Shown: piece by piece, positions 7,939-14,964 of the stretch
Position numbering within the stretch: position 1 is the stretch's first letter
Layout: each line of letters starts with the position of its first letter
IMG/VR virus record: IMGVR_UViG_3300034061_001194
Span: 1-47,997 of that record
Reading direction: 5' to 3' (one strand)
Length of the DNA stretch: 47,997 nt
DNA from: a virus
Position numbers and translations under genes: made by a program
The notes under the pieces: model-generated
What the model was told of the DNA's origin: nothing
Database searches by the model: none
What the model saw: the letters and a program-made list of their open reading frames with translations, nothing else

Positions 7939-9410
7939 TGAGCTGGCAGAAAGACTTGGCAAAGCTGGCTGGGGAGTACGGCAAAGAAGTTGTAGACCGA
8001 CTGGTTGGTATCCTTCCCGACGACAGCACCGTAGCGCAAGCGCGGAAGGCGCTCAACAACCTTGTGGGTAGCGACAAACCCAACGCCCCCAAAGCGAAGC
8101 CTACTCAGACGGCAAAACCAAAAGCAAAAAAGCCTCTGGCCGCGAAAACAGAGAAGCCTGCTGCGCCTGCCATTATCCGCAACCGTTCCGGCACGTCTGG
8201 CGCAGTCGCACAAGATGTCCTGAGCGAAGCAAAAAGCCCAAGCAAGGGCGCGCCATCGTACGCTGATTGGCGTGTTAAAAACCCCGGCTACGGTGAACTT
8301 TTTGACGTCAGCAGACTTGCAGACGTTCCAGATGTCCCACAGTTCCAAATTCCGCGCACGGTTCCGTCTCGTGGCCCGACAGCGCGTATTGTTGAGGCCC
8401 TCGCCAACCCTGAAGTTGAGCGCGGCATCAACGAAACGGTCGAACGTGGCATAGCGGGCGGCGGTAAAGAGTGGTACAACACTGATCCTATTTTGCGGAG
8501 GTTGGAGGGCCTTTTGCCGAGTGGCGACGCCTCTGGATCGTACGCACGCCTGATGGACTTGATGGCGGCGACCAGCCCCCGTGCGCGTGTCCCTGACAAC
8601 GTGCGCACCGGCTCGTACTACAATTACCTCCAGTCGCAAGGATTGCCTATCCCAGACCGGCCCGCAGAGGGCTACGGTTCGATTGCGCAAAAACTCCACC
8701 GCGACAACGTGTTGGGCCTACAGGAGCGGGGCGGTTTTGATATTTACAAAAACCCAAAGCCTGCGAGTTTCTCAAGCAATCTGCAAGGCAACCAACAGGT
8801 CGCGACGATTGACACGCACAATTTCCGGCTGCCCGGCATTCTTTCGGGCGACCCGCGTTTCTTGGAGACGTCAATCGCAGAACTAGCGAAAACACCTGAA
8901 AGCGCAATGGAGACCCTGCGTCGCCAGTACCCCGGCCTCCCAGAAGATGTCATTCAGTCTTCGGTTAAAATTAAACCCGGCAAGATCAACAAGAAGGGCG
9001 AGGTAGGCGAGGACGAAGTGTCTATGACGTACCGCCCGCAAAGCTGGGTAGCCGAGGGCTACATACCTATGGAAGACGCCCTGCAAGACCCGGCGCTCTG
9101 GGCTGCAAAGCCGCGTGACAATGAGTACGGCTACTACGAAAACTGGCAGCAAGATCAAGCCAAGCGGATGGGCATATCTCCCGCGCAGTATCAGGCATCT
9201 ATGTGGCTTGGGGGCGGGGATACTACCGGCCTTGGTTCGGCAGCCGAGCCTTTCCTTGGCACCTTTGAGGCCCGCGCTCGCTATACGGCAGACCGCCTCG
9301 GCATGGACCCCGACGAAGTCTTGAACATGATGCTCAAGGGCGAGATACCGTTCTTGGCGCAGGGCGGTTCGATTGACGCGCAGAAGCTGGCTGAGAAGTA
9401 CGACGTGTAA
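7938..9410 (+). CDS. putative virion-delivered effector sharing the MSWQKD module; DNA-glycosylase-like motif
   Basis: This is a 490-residue protein. Residues 1-44 match the N-terminus of the preceding ART protein, followed by a Lys/Pro/Ala linker to about 78. The C-terminal domain is unrelated to the ART. It contains WYNTDPILRRLEGLLP (179-194), LMAATSPRARVPDNVRTG (208-225), and FSSNLQGNQQVATIDTHNFR (278-297). The last segment resembles DUF7178-like phage proteins as I remember them, and VxxDTHxxR recalls the catalytic-Asp motif of endonuclease III-type HhH-GPD glycosylases. A DNA-acting role is only a hypothesis. A GG motif (FLAQGGSIDAQ) is at the C-terminus. The start overlaps the previous stop (TGATG). 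This is the last gene of the plus-strand operon, facing convergent minus-strand genes. Confidence 0.65.
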   Translation: MSWQKDLAKLAGEYGKEVVDRLVGILPDDSTVAQARKALNNLVGSDKPNAPKAKPTQTAKPKAKKPLAAKTEKPAAPAIIRNRSGTSGAVAQDVLSEAKSPSKGAPSYADWRVKNPGYGELFDVSRLADVPDVPQFQIPRTVPSRGPTARIVEALANPEVERGINETVERGIAGGGKEWYNTDPILRRLEGLLPSGDASGSYARLMDLMAATSPRARVPDNVRTGSYYNYLQSQGLPIPDRPAEGYGSIAQKLHRDNVLGLQERGGFDIYKNPKPASFSSNLQGNQQVATIDTHNFRLPGILSGDPRFLETSIAELAKTPESAMETLRRQYPGLPEDVIQSSVKIKPGKINKKGEVGEDEVSMTYRPQSWVAEGYIPMEDALQDPALWAAKPRDNEYGYYENWQQDQAKRMGISPAQYQASMWLGGGDTTGLGSAAEPFLGTFEARARYTADRLGMDPDEVLNMMLKGEIPFLAQGGSIDAQKLAEKYDV

Positions 9411-9467
9411 CCATTTCGGGGATGGGCATCTGATGCGCGTCCTCGAACCGTCCAGTGTTAATCTTCT

Positions 9468-9800
9468 TCAACGTCCGTCTCCTTTGGCTTCGGCCAGCAA
9501 CGCGGCATAGGCTATGTTGTCCTCGGCGCTGTCGGCGTGGTACTCGCTGCGCGTGAACAGGCGCACCAGCTTGACCTGCTGCATGAACATCCAGCCCTCG
9601 CTCTCGGTCAGGTCGCGGCCGGTGATGGCGTTGAAGGCCGTCACGATCTTGCCCATCGACCGCTCGCCCTCTGGCTCGTCATAGGTCGCGGATCGGTCGT
9701 GCATGTGCGCCGCAGCGCGGCCCAACAACTCGGCGGCCTTTGGCTCTGGCACCTTAGCCATTTCGTTAAGTTCTTCGTTTATCTCTTTGATGATTTTCAT
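9468..9800 (-). CDS. DUF6378-family phage protein
   Basis: This is a 110-residue protein. After a short N-terminal helix it has the pattern RSATYDEPEGERSMGKIVTA, then an ITGRDLTESEG helix, VKLVRLF and DSAEDNIAYAALL. I recognise this as the DUF6378 family found in phage replication regions, whose function is unknown. The ATG overlaps the helicase stop (ATGA), so it is translationally coupled as the last gene of the leftward early transcript. It faces the convergent end of the plus-strand virion operon 57 bases away. Confidence 0.8.
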   Translation of the reverse strand: MKIIKEINEELNEMAKVPEPKAAELLGRAAAHMHDRSATYDEPEGERSMGKIVTAFNAITGRDLTESEGWMFMQQVKLVRLFTRSEYHADSAEDNIAYAALLAEAKGDGR

Positions 9801-11164
9801 TTCTTTTTCCTTCGTTTCATGGCTTCTAACAGCACCTCTTGAATGCTGCGCTTGCTTGACAGGCGCTCCATGACGATCTCGTCCACGGTGTCGCGCGCCA
9901 GTATCGGGTATATAAGCACGGGGCGGTCGTGCCCCGCCTGCTTCTGCCGCATGGGGCCAATGCGCTCGATGATCTGCATGTGCTCTTCTAAGTTCCAGTT
10001 GACCCCGAAGAAGGCGAGGATGTTACCCCCGTCCGCGAGGTTCAGCCCGTGTCCCGCCGACGCAGGGTGAGCGAATAGTATCGGCACCCGCCCGGCGTTC
10101 CAGTCCCTGATCGTATCAGGGTTAGCGTCCAGCACCCGACCCTGACGGAAACGCATCTGTAGGCGCTGAAGGTCGTGCTTGAAGTTATAGGCCACCAGCA
10201 CGGGCGCGCCATTAGCCTCCTCGATAATGCTTTCCAGCGCGTCCAGCTTGGCATTATGGATGTCCTCCCACTTCCCTTCCTCGCCTACGTACATCGCGCC
10301 GTTGGCGATCTGCAACAGCTTCTGCGTCCGCACGGCGGCGTTGGCCGCCTCGACCTCGTTCTCCGCGAGCTGCGCGAACATCTCCGTCTCCATCGACACG
10401 TACAGCTTGCGCACCGACGGGATGAAGTCGCAGTAGACCGGCACCACGTTCGGCTCCTCGACAGACAGCGCACGGACAGTCAGGCAGACGTCGCGCAGCT
10501 TCTCCTCGACCTCACGCTGCGTGTGCTCGTAAGGCACGAGGCTGTAGCCGTCGTAGCCCTTGCGGAACCACCGCTGCTCGAAGGCGCTGAACGTGCGGCC
10601 CAGACGCTCGCCCTTGTCCAGAAACCATATCTGCCCCCACAGGTCTTTGACCCCGTTGGGCGCTGGCGTCCCTGTGAGGCCGATAAAGCGCGTCCCCTCT
10701 CCGTGGACCACCTGACCCAACATACGCGCCCTAGAGCCTCCCTGACGCAGCCTGAAGGACTTCAGGCGGGTGAACTCGTCCGCGACCACCGTCTTGAACG
10801 GCCACGCGTCGCCCAGCTCCCTGCGGAGCCACCCGATGTTGTCGTAATTCATGCAGTAGATGTCGGCGTCCTTGGCCACCGCACGCTCGCGCTGCTTCTG
10901 CGTGCCGGTGATGACGCTGACGCGCAGGTGCGACAGGTGATCCCACTTCTGAACCTCTTCCGGCCACGTTGACTTCGCGACGCGCAGCGGTGCCAGCACG
11001 AGCACGGGATAGATGTCGTCCACGACGGACATGTTGTCCAGCGCGGTGAGCGTGGTGACGGTCTTGCCGCCACCCATCGGCATCCACAGCGCACAGCGCG
11101 GCACGTCGTACAGGAAGCGCATGGCGTCCTGCTGATAGTCGTGTGGATTAAACGTCCGTGTCAC
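9797..11164 (-). CDS. SNF2/DEAD-like superfamily 2 DNA helicase
   Basis: This is a 455-residue protein. Visible SF2 motifs are: Q-like start (FNPHDYQQDAM), Walker A PMGGGKT (29-35), motif Ia LAPLRVAKSTW, motif II VVADEFTRLK (D129, E130; DEFT instead of DEAH/DEAD), motif III LTGTPAPNG (about 159-167), motif V GHGLNLADGG and motif VI ERIGPMRQKQ. The C-terminus AxDTVDEIVMERLSSK is typical of phage SNF2-type helicases. It likely unwinds or remodels DNA during phage replication or recombination. It lies in the usual cassette with DNA polymerase A, VRR-NUC, DUF2815 and DUF2800. A UUCG hairpin precedes its start. Confidence 0.9.
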   Translation of the reverse strand: MTRTFNPHDYQQDAMRFLYDVPRCALWMPMGGGKTVTTLTALDNMSVVDDIYPVLVLAPLRVAKSTWPEEVQKWDHLSHLRVSVITGTQKQRERAVAKDADIYCMNYDNIGWLRRELGDAWPFKTVVADEFTRLKSFRLRQGGSRARMLGQVVHGEGTRFIGLTGTPAPNGVKDLWGQIWFLDKGERLGRTFSAFEQRWFRKGYDGYSLVPYEHTQREVEEKLRDVCLTVRALSVEEPNVVPVYCDFIPSVRKLYVSMETEMFAQLAENEVEAANAAVRTQKLLQIANGAMYVGEEGKWEDIHNAKLDALESIIEEANGAPVLVAYNFKHDLQRLQMRFRQGRVLDANPDTIRDWNAGRVPILFAHPASAGHGLNLADGGNILAFFGVNWNLEEHMQIIERIGPMRQKQAGHDRPVLIYPILARDTVDEIVMERLSSKRSIQEVLLEAMKRRKKK

Positions 11165-11185
11165 TCTGCTGCTTTCTAAAAGTGT

Positions 11186-11201
11186 GGGGGCCGAAGCCCC
11201 C
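11186..11201 (-). terminator. UUCG-capped hairpin before the helicase gene
   Basis: On the minus strand GGGGGC-TTCG-GCCCCC forms a perfect 6-bp stem with a stable UUCG tetraloop, followed a few bases on by CACTTTTAG. It lies between the 88-residue gene and the helicase start. It could be an intrinsic terminator or attenuator, or an mRNA-stabilising structure. Confidence 0.65.
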
Positions 11202-11208
11202 GTGTTGA

Positions 11209-11475
11209 TTATGCTGCGGCAAGCGCTTCAAGACGAGCGACGCGAGTAGCGCGACCTTCCGCTGGTGAACGGCGGGCAACTACGCAACCACCTTGACGTG
11301 CTGCGCGACGCTCGGCTTCTTCTTCCGTCGCGCAAGCAGCTTCTGAACTATAAGAAGGTACCCAACCTGAAGTAGGCGCGGCGGCAAACTCGCCGTCGAT
11401 GGCGACAAAATAATCAGGCGCGACTGCCACTGCGGCGAGGCGGGCGATTTCGGCTTTGGCTTCAATGTTTGTCAT
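11209..11475 (-). CDS. hypothetical protein, Ala-rich
   Basis: This is an 88-residue protein that I do not recognise. It begins MTNIEAKAEIARLAA and has a central segment with VAIDGEFAAAP and a C-terminal Ala/Arg/Glu-rich helix (EEEAERRAARQGG). There is a good AAGGGA site 8 bases before the ATG. It is preceded by one of the repeated promoter/leader units and followed by a UUCG hairpin, so it may be transcribed alone. Confidence 0.6.
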   Translation of the reverse strand: MTNIEAKAEIARLAAVAVAPDYFVAIDGEFAAAPTSGWVPSYSSEAACATEEEAERRAARQGGCVVARRSPAEGRATRVARLEALAAA

Positions 11476-11493
11476 TTCGTAATCCCTTATTCT

Positions 11494-11547
11494 GTGTTGG
11501 TAAGCCTTATTGGCACATCAACTAACTGGTTGCAACCCCCTTTCGCA
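11494..11547 (-). promoter_or_regulatory. early promoter/leader unit f
   Basis: Minus strand: an A-tract and GGGGG are followed by TTGCAA (11530-11535), then a 16-17 bp spacer and CCAATA/CAATAA (about 11508), then a leader containing TTACCAACAC and AAGGGATTACG before the ATG at 11475. The -35 lies within a perfect palindrome GGTTGCAACC. It resembles the other units (17415, 20431, 21180, 22847, 24246), but its -10 is weak. Confidence 0.4.
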
Positions 11548-11818
11548 CTTTTTCCACAATTTCGTCGATTTCTTCGTTTGTCCGCGCAATGTACACCGGC
11601 ACGCCGTGCGCCCGCATGCGTAATATCTCTTGCTGCTGCACTTTGCTGACGCGGTCGTTGTCGGCCTTGATCTCGATGAAGGCGACGTGCGGCCACTGCC
11701 ACCACACAAAGCAGTCTGGGCATCCGTTACGGCCCTCCCAGCGCACCTTGCGGTACTGACCCCCACTCTTCTGCACTAACTGCTTCAGGCGGTCCTGTAG
11801 CTTGCCTGCGGGCGTCAT
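11522..11818 (-). CDS. VRR-NUC domain nuclease
   Basis: This is a 98-residue protein. The frame extends upstream, but ATG 11818 overlaps the previous stop (ATGA) and gives the typical family N-terminus. The PD-(D/E)XK-type VRR-NUC signature is complete: NGCPDCFVWW (D35), VAFIEIKADND (E49, K51) and a following Gln-rich helix (KVQQQEILRMRAHG), then VPVYIARTNEEI. Phage VRR-NUC proteins are thought to be structure-specific or recombination nucleases. It belongs to the replication/recombination cassette. Confidence 0.88.
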   Translation of the reverse strand: MTPAGKLQDRLKQLVQKSGGQYRKVRWEGRNGCPDCFVWWQWPHVAFIEIKADNDRVSKVQQQEILRMRAHGVPVYIARTNEEIDEIVEKVRKGVATS

Positions 11819-12012
11819 TCGACTAACCGCCCCGCCGACCAGTTCTTCTGCATGCGGACGTCTGCGTTCGGCACGCACCAGATTTCGCCGCTGTCGTCCA
11901 GCGCGACGACCCAAAGCAGGCTGTGCTCCAGCCCATAGTCGATGACGGCCAGCGCAAGGCCAGAGCCTTTGGGCGTGTCCATCGGGATCGGTGGGTTTAA
12001 TTGCGTGAGCAT
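11815..12012 (-). CDS. small conserved phage protein
   Basis: This is a 65-residue protein: MLTQLNPPIPMDTPKGSGLA, then VIDYGLEHSLLWVVALDDSG, then EIWCVPNADVRMQKNWSAGR. I recall similar small proteins beside phage DNA polymerase and VRR-NUC genes, without a known function. It starts 3 bases after the polymerase stop, and its own stop overlaps the nuclease start. Confidence 0.75.
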   Translation of the reverse strand: MLTQLNPPIPMDTPKGSGLALAVIDYGLEHSLLWVVALDDSGEIWCVPNADVRMQKNWSAGRLVE

Positions 12013-12015
12013 GCC

Positions 12016-13977
12016 TCAGTCCTTCTTATATCGGTAAGTCTCGAACCCAGCCGCAGCCAGTGGCAGGCCGACGGCCCACGACGGGTTGGTGGCCATGGCC
12101 CACGCCAGTTGTTCTACCGAATAGTCGTCCGTGTCCGGCACCTCGGTGATCAGCTCGTCATGCACGCGGATGCAGACTTCGTAGCCTAGCTTCTCTGCGC
12201 CGACCATGCCGGTCATGAAGACGTCGCGTGCGACGGCCTGAACGATGTTCTCCACCAGCTTGCCACCATAGGTCTCGATCCGCTCCCACTTCTTGGAGAA
12301 CTGGTTCACACCCTCGAACGTGATCCGCCCATCCTCGATCTTGGCGTTGCGGTAGGACAGGTAGCGCCCGCTGGGCAGCTTGATGCGCAGCCAGTCGTCC
12401 TTCATGTCGAACTGGAGCCTGTCGTAGTGGGACAGGTCGTCCGGCTTCCGGATGGCCTGCTTGGCCGCAGCCTCGACGCCGTACCAGAGCTTAACCACAT
12501 TGGGGTGCGACTTGCGCCACGCGCTTACCAGTGGCTGGATTTCCTCGTCCGTCATGGCCGCGACCGCAGGGCCGCCCATCGTGCGGAAGGCACCGACGCC
12601 GCCCTGATAGCCGCACGCCAGCTCCATCGTCTTGCCGTACTGGCGCATGGACCCGTCGCCGTTCTTCTTGTTATCGACGACCACCTCGGGATCGACGTTG
12701 AAGCCCTTGGCGTAGGCGACCACGTACAGGTCGTGCCCGATGCCTCGGTCGAAGTCGTAGAAGGCCTTGACCTTCCAGTCCTCACCGGCCAGCCACGCAA
12801 GCACGCGGCCCTCGATGTTGGACAAGTCGGCGATGACCAGCTTGCGGCCCGCAGGGGCCACCAGACAGCCGCGCACGGCGGAGGAGCACAGGTCGGTCAC
12901 GTTGTCGAACAGCAGGTCTTCGCAGTCCAGCTTCATCGCCGCGATGCCGCCCTCGATCACGTCGGCGTCCATCGTCGGACGCGGCAGGTTCTGCGGCTGG
13001 AATATCCGCCCCGCGTCACGGCCTGTGCGCGATGCGCCGCAGAACTGTAGCGTGCCGCGCAGACGGCCGTCGCTCGACGTTGCGTCGAGCAGCACCTTGT
13101 ACTTAGCCGGTGAGGTGGCCGCCGCCTGCTGCCGTATCTCCAGCAACTCGCGCACGAAGGGCGTAAGCCCATCGCTGCGGAGCAGTTCGGCGACCGTGCC
13201 CTTGGTCAGGTTGTTTGGGGTAAAATTGTGGTAGTCCCGCAGATACTGTAGGAAGCGCGCGCCCTGCGTCAGCTTCGTTACGTGGCCGCCTGTCAGATCG
13301 GCTGCACGAGCGGCCAGAGTTCCTGAAGTTCTTCGAAAAGCTCGAAGGGCTGCGTGGGCGAGTTCAAGGTCGATGGCGATGCCACGGTCATTAACTCTTT
13401 GGTCAATCCGCCAAAGGTTCCGCTCACCCCGACTATTGTTCCAATTCGGCAGGCGTCCATATACGTCTCGCATCGCGTCCACATCGAGGCGGGCGTATTC
13501 GATGAACTCGTTCCATTCGGTGGGGTGACTGACATGATCGGCTCTCCTCAGCTTCATGTTTTTTGGGCGTGGCTTCGTGAACAAGTGTATCAGCTTCTTG
13601 CCCGCCTTGTCTTTAGCTTTATCAGTCGGCACGCCGAGGACGTCGCAGAGTGTGCCCAGCGAACCGGGGAGGCTGTGGGCCAGCGCCTGCACCATCGTGT
13701 CGCGTATCTTCTCGACGGGCACGTTCACGCCGCAGTGGCGCAGCACGGTGCGGTCGAAGTGGCTGTTGTGGATGACAACGGTATCGGCCTTGTCGATAGC
13801 CGCTTGCAGGCTGGGGGCGAACTCAGGCCACACGCCCGTGCAATCAACCACCTGTACAGGCTTATCGTCCCACGCCCACGCGGCCAGCAGCACCTCCGCC
13901 TCTTCGGCGTAGCGGTGCGTGCCGTGCGTGATTGGCACGGGGCTGTAGGTCTCAAGGTCTAGGTAAAGTGTTGTCAT
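12016..13977 (-). CDS. family A DNA polymerase with 3'-5' exonuclease domain
   Basis: This is a 653-residue protein. The frame is open upstream, but ATG 13977 has a GAGGGA site and gives the usual start TTLYLDLETYS. Exonuclease motifs are DLE (D7, E9), HNSHFD (N71, D75) and YARLDVD (Y161, D165). Polymerase motifs are A, ADLSNIEGR (D384); B, RQYGKTMELACGYQGG (R445, K449, Y457); and C, RVHDEL (H606, D607, E608). All catalytic residues are present, so it should be an active replicative polymerase with proofreading. It is the core of the replication cassette and is preceded by a 152-base leader containing two large hairpins. Confidence 0.95.
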   Translation of the reverse strand: MTTLYLDLETYSPVPITHGTHRYAEEAEVLLAAWAWDDKPVQVVDCTGVWPEFAPSLQAAIDKADTVVIHNSHFDRTVLRHCGVNVPVEKIRDTMVQALAHSLPGSLGTLCDVLGVPTDKAKDKAGKKLIHLFTKPRPKNMKLRRADHVSHPTEWNEFIEYARLDVDAMRDVYGRLPNWNNSRGERNLWRIDQRVNDRGIAIDLELAHAALRAFRRTSGTLAARAADLTGGHVTKLTQGARFLQYLRDYHNFTPNNLTKGTVAELLRSDGLTPFVRELLEIRQQAAATSPAKYKVLLDATSSDGRLRGTLQFCGASRTGRDAGRIFQPQNLPRPTMDADVIEGGIAAMKLDCEDLLFDNVTDLCSSAVRGCLVAPAGRKLVIADLSNIEGRVLAWLAGEDWKVKAFYDFDRGIGHDLYVVAYAKGFNVDPEVVVDNKKNGDGSMRQYGKTMELACGYQGGVGAFRTMGGPAVAAMTDEEIQPLVSAWRKSHPNVVKLWYGVEAAAKQAIRKPDDLSHYDRLQFDMKDDWLRIKLPSGRYLSYRNAKIEDGRITFEGVNQFSKKWERIETYGGKLVENIVQAVARDVFMTGMVGAEKLGYEVCIRVHDELITEVPDTDDYSVEQLAWAMATNPSWAVGLPLAAAGFETYRYKKD

Positions 13978-13990
13978 GTGTCCCTCAATT

Positions 13991-14061
13991 CTGGTGGACC
14001 GCGCCGCGCTAGTTACCAACAACGGGAGAGGGATCACCCGGTGCGTGGCGCGGTCCGCCAG
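13991..14061 (-). promoter_or_regulatory. long hairpin in the polymerase 5' leader (15-bp inverted repeat)
   Basis: The arms CTGGTGGACCGCGCC (13991-14005) and GGCGCGGTCCGCCAG (14047-14061) pair over 15 bp with one wobble. The 41-base loop holds ACCAACAACGGGAGAGGGAT on the plus strand. That is the shared early leader sequence, but in reverse orientation. The base of the hairpin is just upstream of the polymerase ribosome site. It could be a riboregulator or an invertible segment; the function is unknown. Confidence 0.6.
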
Positions 14062-14068
14062 AAAAGAG

Positions 14069-14117
14069 GGCGCGGCGGTTGCTTCCAACTAATGCCGAAG
14101 CATCCAACCGCCGCGCC
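14069..14117 (-). terminator. strong 13-bp hairpin with inner UUCG tetraloop, followed by T-rich run
   Basis: The arms GGCGCGGCGGTTG and CAACCGCCGCGCC are perfectly complementary. Inside, the minus strand reads ATGC-TTCG-GCAT. The minus-strand continuation is CCTCTTTTCT. It sits between the GapR gene and the polymerase gene and looks like an intrinsic terminator or attenuator. Confidence 0.6.
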
Positions 14118-14129
14118 GTCCCTATAGCG

Positions 14130-14387
14130 TTAAATCAGGTCGAGGCCAATAGCCGACGCATATGCGTCGACAAGGTAGCGTTCTTCCTGCCGCTTGTCGG
14201 GGTCTAACGCCCGCAGGCGAAGGACTTGCCGCATGATCTTGACGTCATAGCCGCGAGACTTGCCCTCGGCGAAAACGTCCTTGATGTCCTCGGCGATTTC
14301 CTTCTTCTGCTCTTCCATCTTTTCGATGCGTTCGAAGAGCAGGTTCAGTTCGTCACCGGCGACGAGGTTGTGCCCCACGTCCGACAT
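14130..14387 (-). CDS. gapR: GapR-family DNA-binding protein (DUF2312)
   Basis: This is an 85-residue protein that matches the GapR/DUF2312 family along its whole length: FERIEKMEEQKKEIAEDIKD, then VFAEGKSRGYDVKIMRQVLR and LRALDPDKRQEERYLVDAY. Bacterial GapR is an alphaproteobacterial nucleoid-associated protein that clamps overtwisted DNA and stimulates type II topoisomerases ahead of forks. A phage copy beside the polymerase could relieve torsion during phage replication or compete with host GapR (inference). The ATG overlaps the DUF2815 stop (TAATG), so the two are co-translated. It supports an alphaproteobacterial host. Confidence 0.88.
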   Translation of the reverse strand: MSDVGHNLVAGDELNLLFERIEKMEEQKKEIAEDIKDVFAEGKSRGYDVKIMRQVLRLRALDPDKRQEERYLVDAYASAIGLDLI

Positions 14388-14953
14388 TAGAGCAGGTCTT
14401 CCGCGTCAACCGCAAAGTCAGCGAACTCGCTGGCTGAGGCTGGTGCGCTGCCGCCAAAGTTCTCGCCGTCATTGGCGAACATGACACCGCGCAGGGTGCA
14501 GTTAATGCGCTGACCCCACTTGTTGTCCTGTGGCCAGATGTCGACCGACGCGTGGACGTAGCAGCCCGAATAGATCAGACGCTCAATCTCTGCGGTGCTT
14601 TTGACTTCGTTGCCGAGGCGGTCAATGACCGTAGGCTGCGTGCCAGCGTTGCGCGCGGACAGGTAGAACTTGTTCTCGAAGCCCGCATATGGCTGGCGTG
14701 TCTTCTTGTTGCGGTACTCGGCCTCAACAAAGCAGACCTTCCGGTCGTCGGTCAGGGCGTCGATTACCTCCTGCGCCTCGTCCTTCCACTTGTCCTTGGC
14801 TGCCTCCAAGACGGCGTCCTTGATCTGCTTCACGTGTTCGCTTTTGGGGTCGACGATTAGTTTGGCTCCGTATGCTGGATCGCCCTCGCCGAAGGATTGC
14901 GGCGTGCCCAGAGCTGGGAAGGCGATACGGATATTTTTAAGCATTACTTGCAT
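14387..14953 (-). CDS. DUF2815 single-stranded DNA-binding protein
   Basis: This is a 188-residue protein: LKNIRIAFPALGTPQSFGEG, then YGAKLIVDP, AEYRNKKTRQPYAGFENKFY, then LSARNAGTQPTVIDRLGN and YSGCYVHASVDIWPQDNKWG. The C-terminus is acidic (EFADFAVDAEDLL). This is the DUF2815 family, predicted to be a T7 gp2.5-like OB-fold ssDNA-binding protein; the acidic tail fits a partner-binding tip. ATG 14953 has GAGGAA seven bases upstream. It lies between DUF2800 and GapR in the conserved replication cassette. Confidence 0.9.
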   Translation of the reverse strand: MQVMLKNIRIAFPALGTPQSFGEGDPAYGAKLIVDPKSEHVKQIKDAVLEAAKDKWKDEAQEVIDALTDDRKVCFVEAEYRNKKTRQPYAGFENKFYLSARNAGTQPTVIDRLGNEVKSTAEIERLIYSGCYVHASVDIWPQDNKWGQRINCTLRGVMFANDGENFGGSAPASASEFADFAVDAEDLL

Positions 14954-14964
14954 TTTTCATTTCC

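Noticed and set aside
9411-9467. GCATC-T-GATGC palindrome between the convergent operons as a bidirectional terminator
   Set aside because: A one-base loop cannot form a hairpin and no T-run follows; no clear terminator is visible there.
14041-14127. Plus-strand 28-codon GTG frame after the inverted leader in the polymerase upstream region
   Set aside because: It is made of the hairpin arms, has no plus-strand promoter, and its residues look like GC-rich noise.
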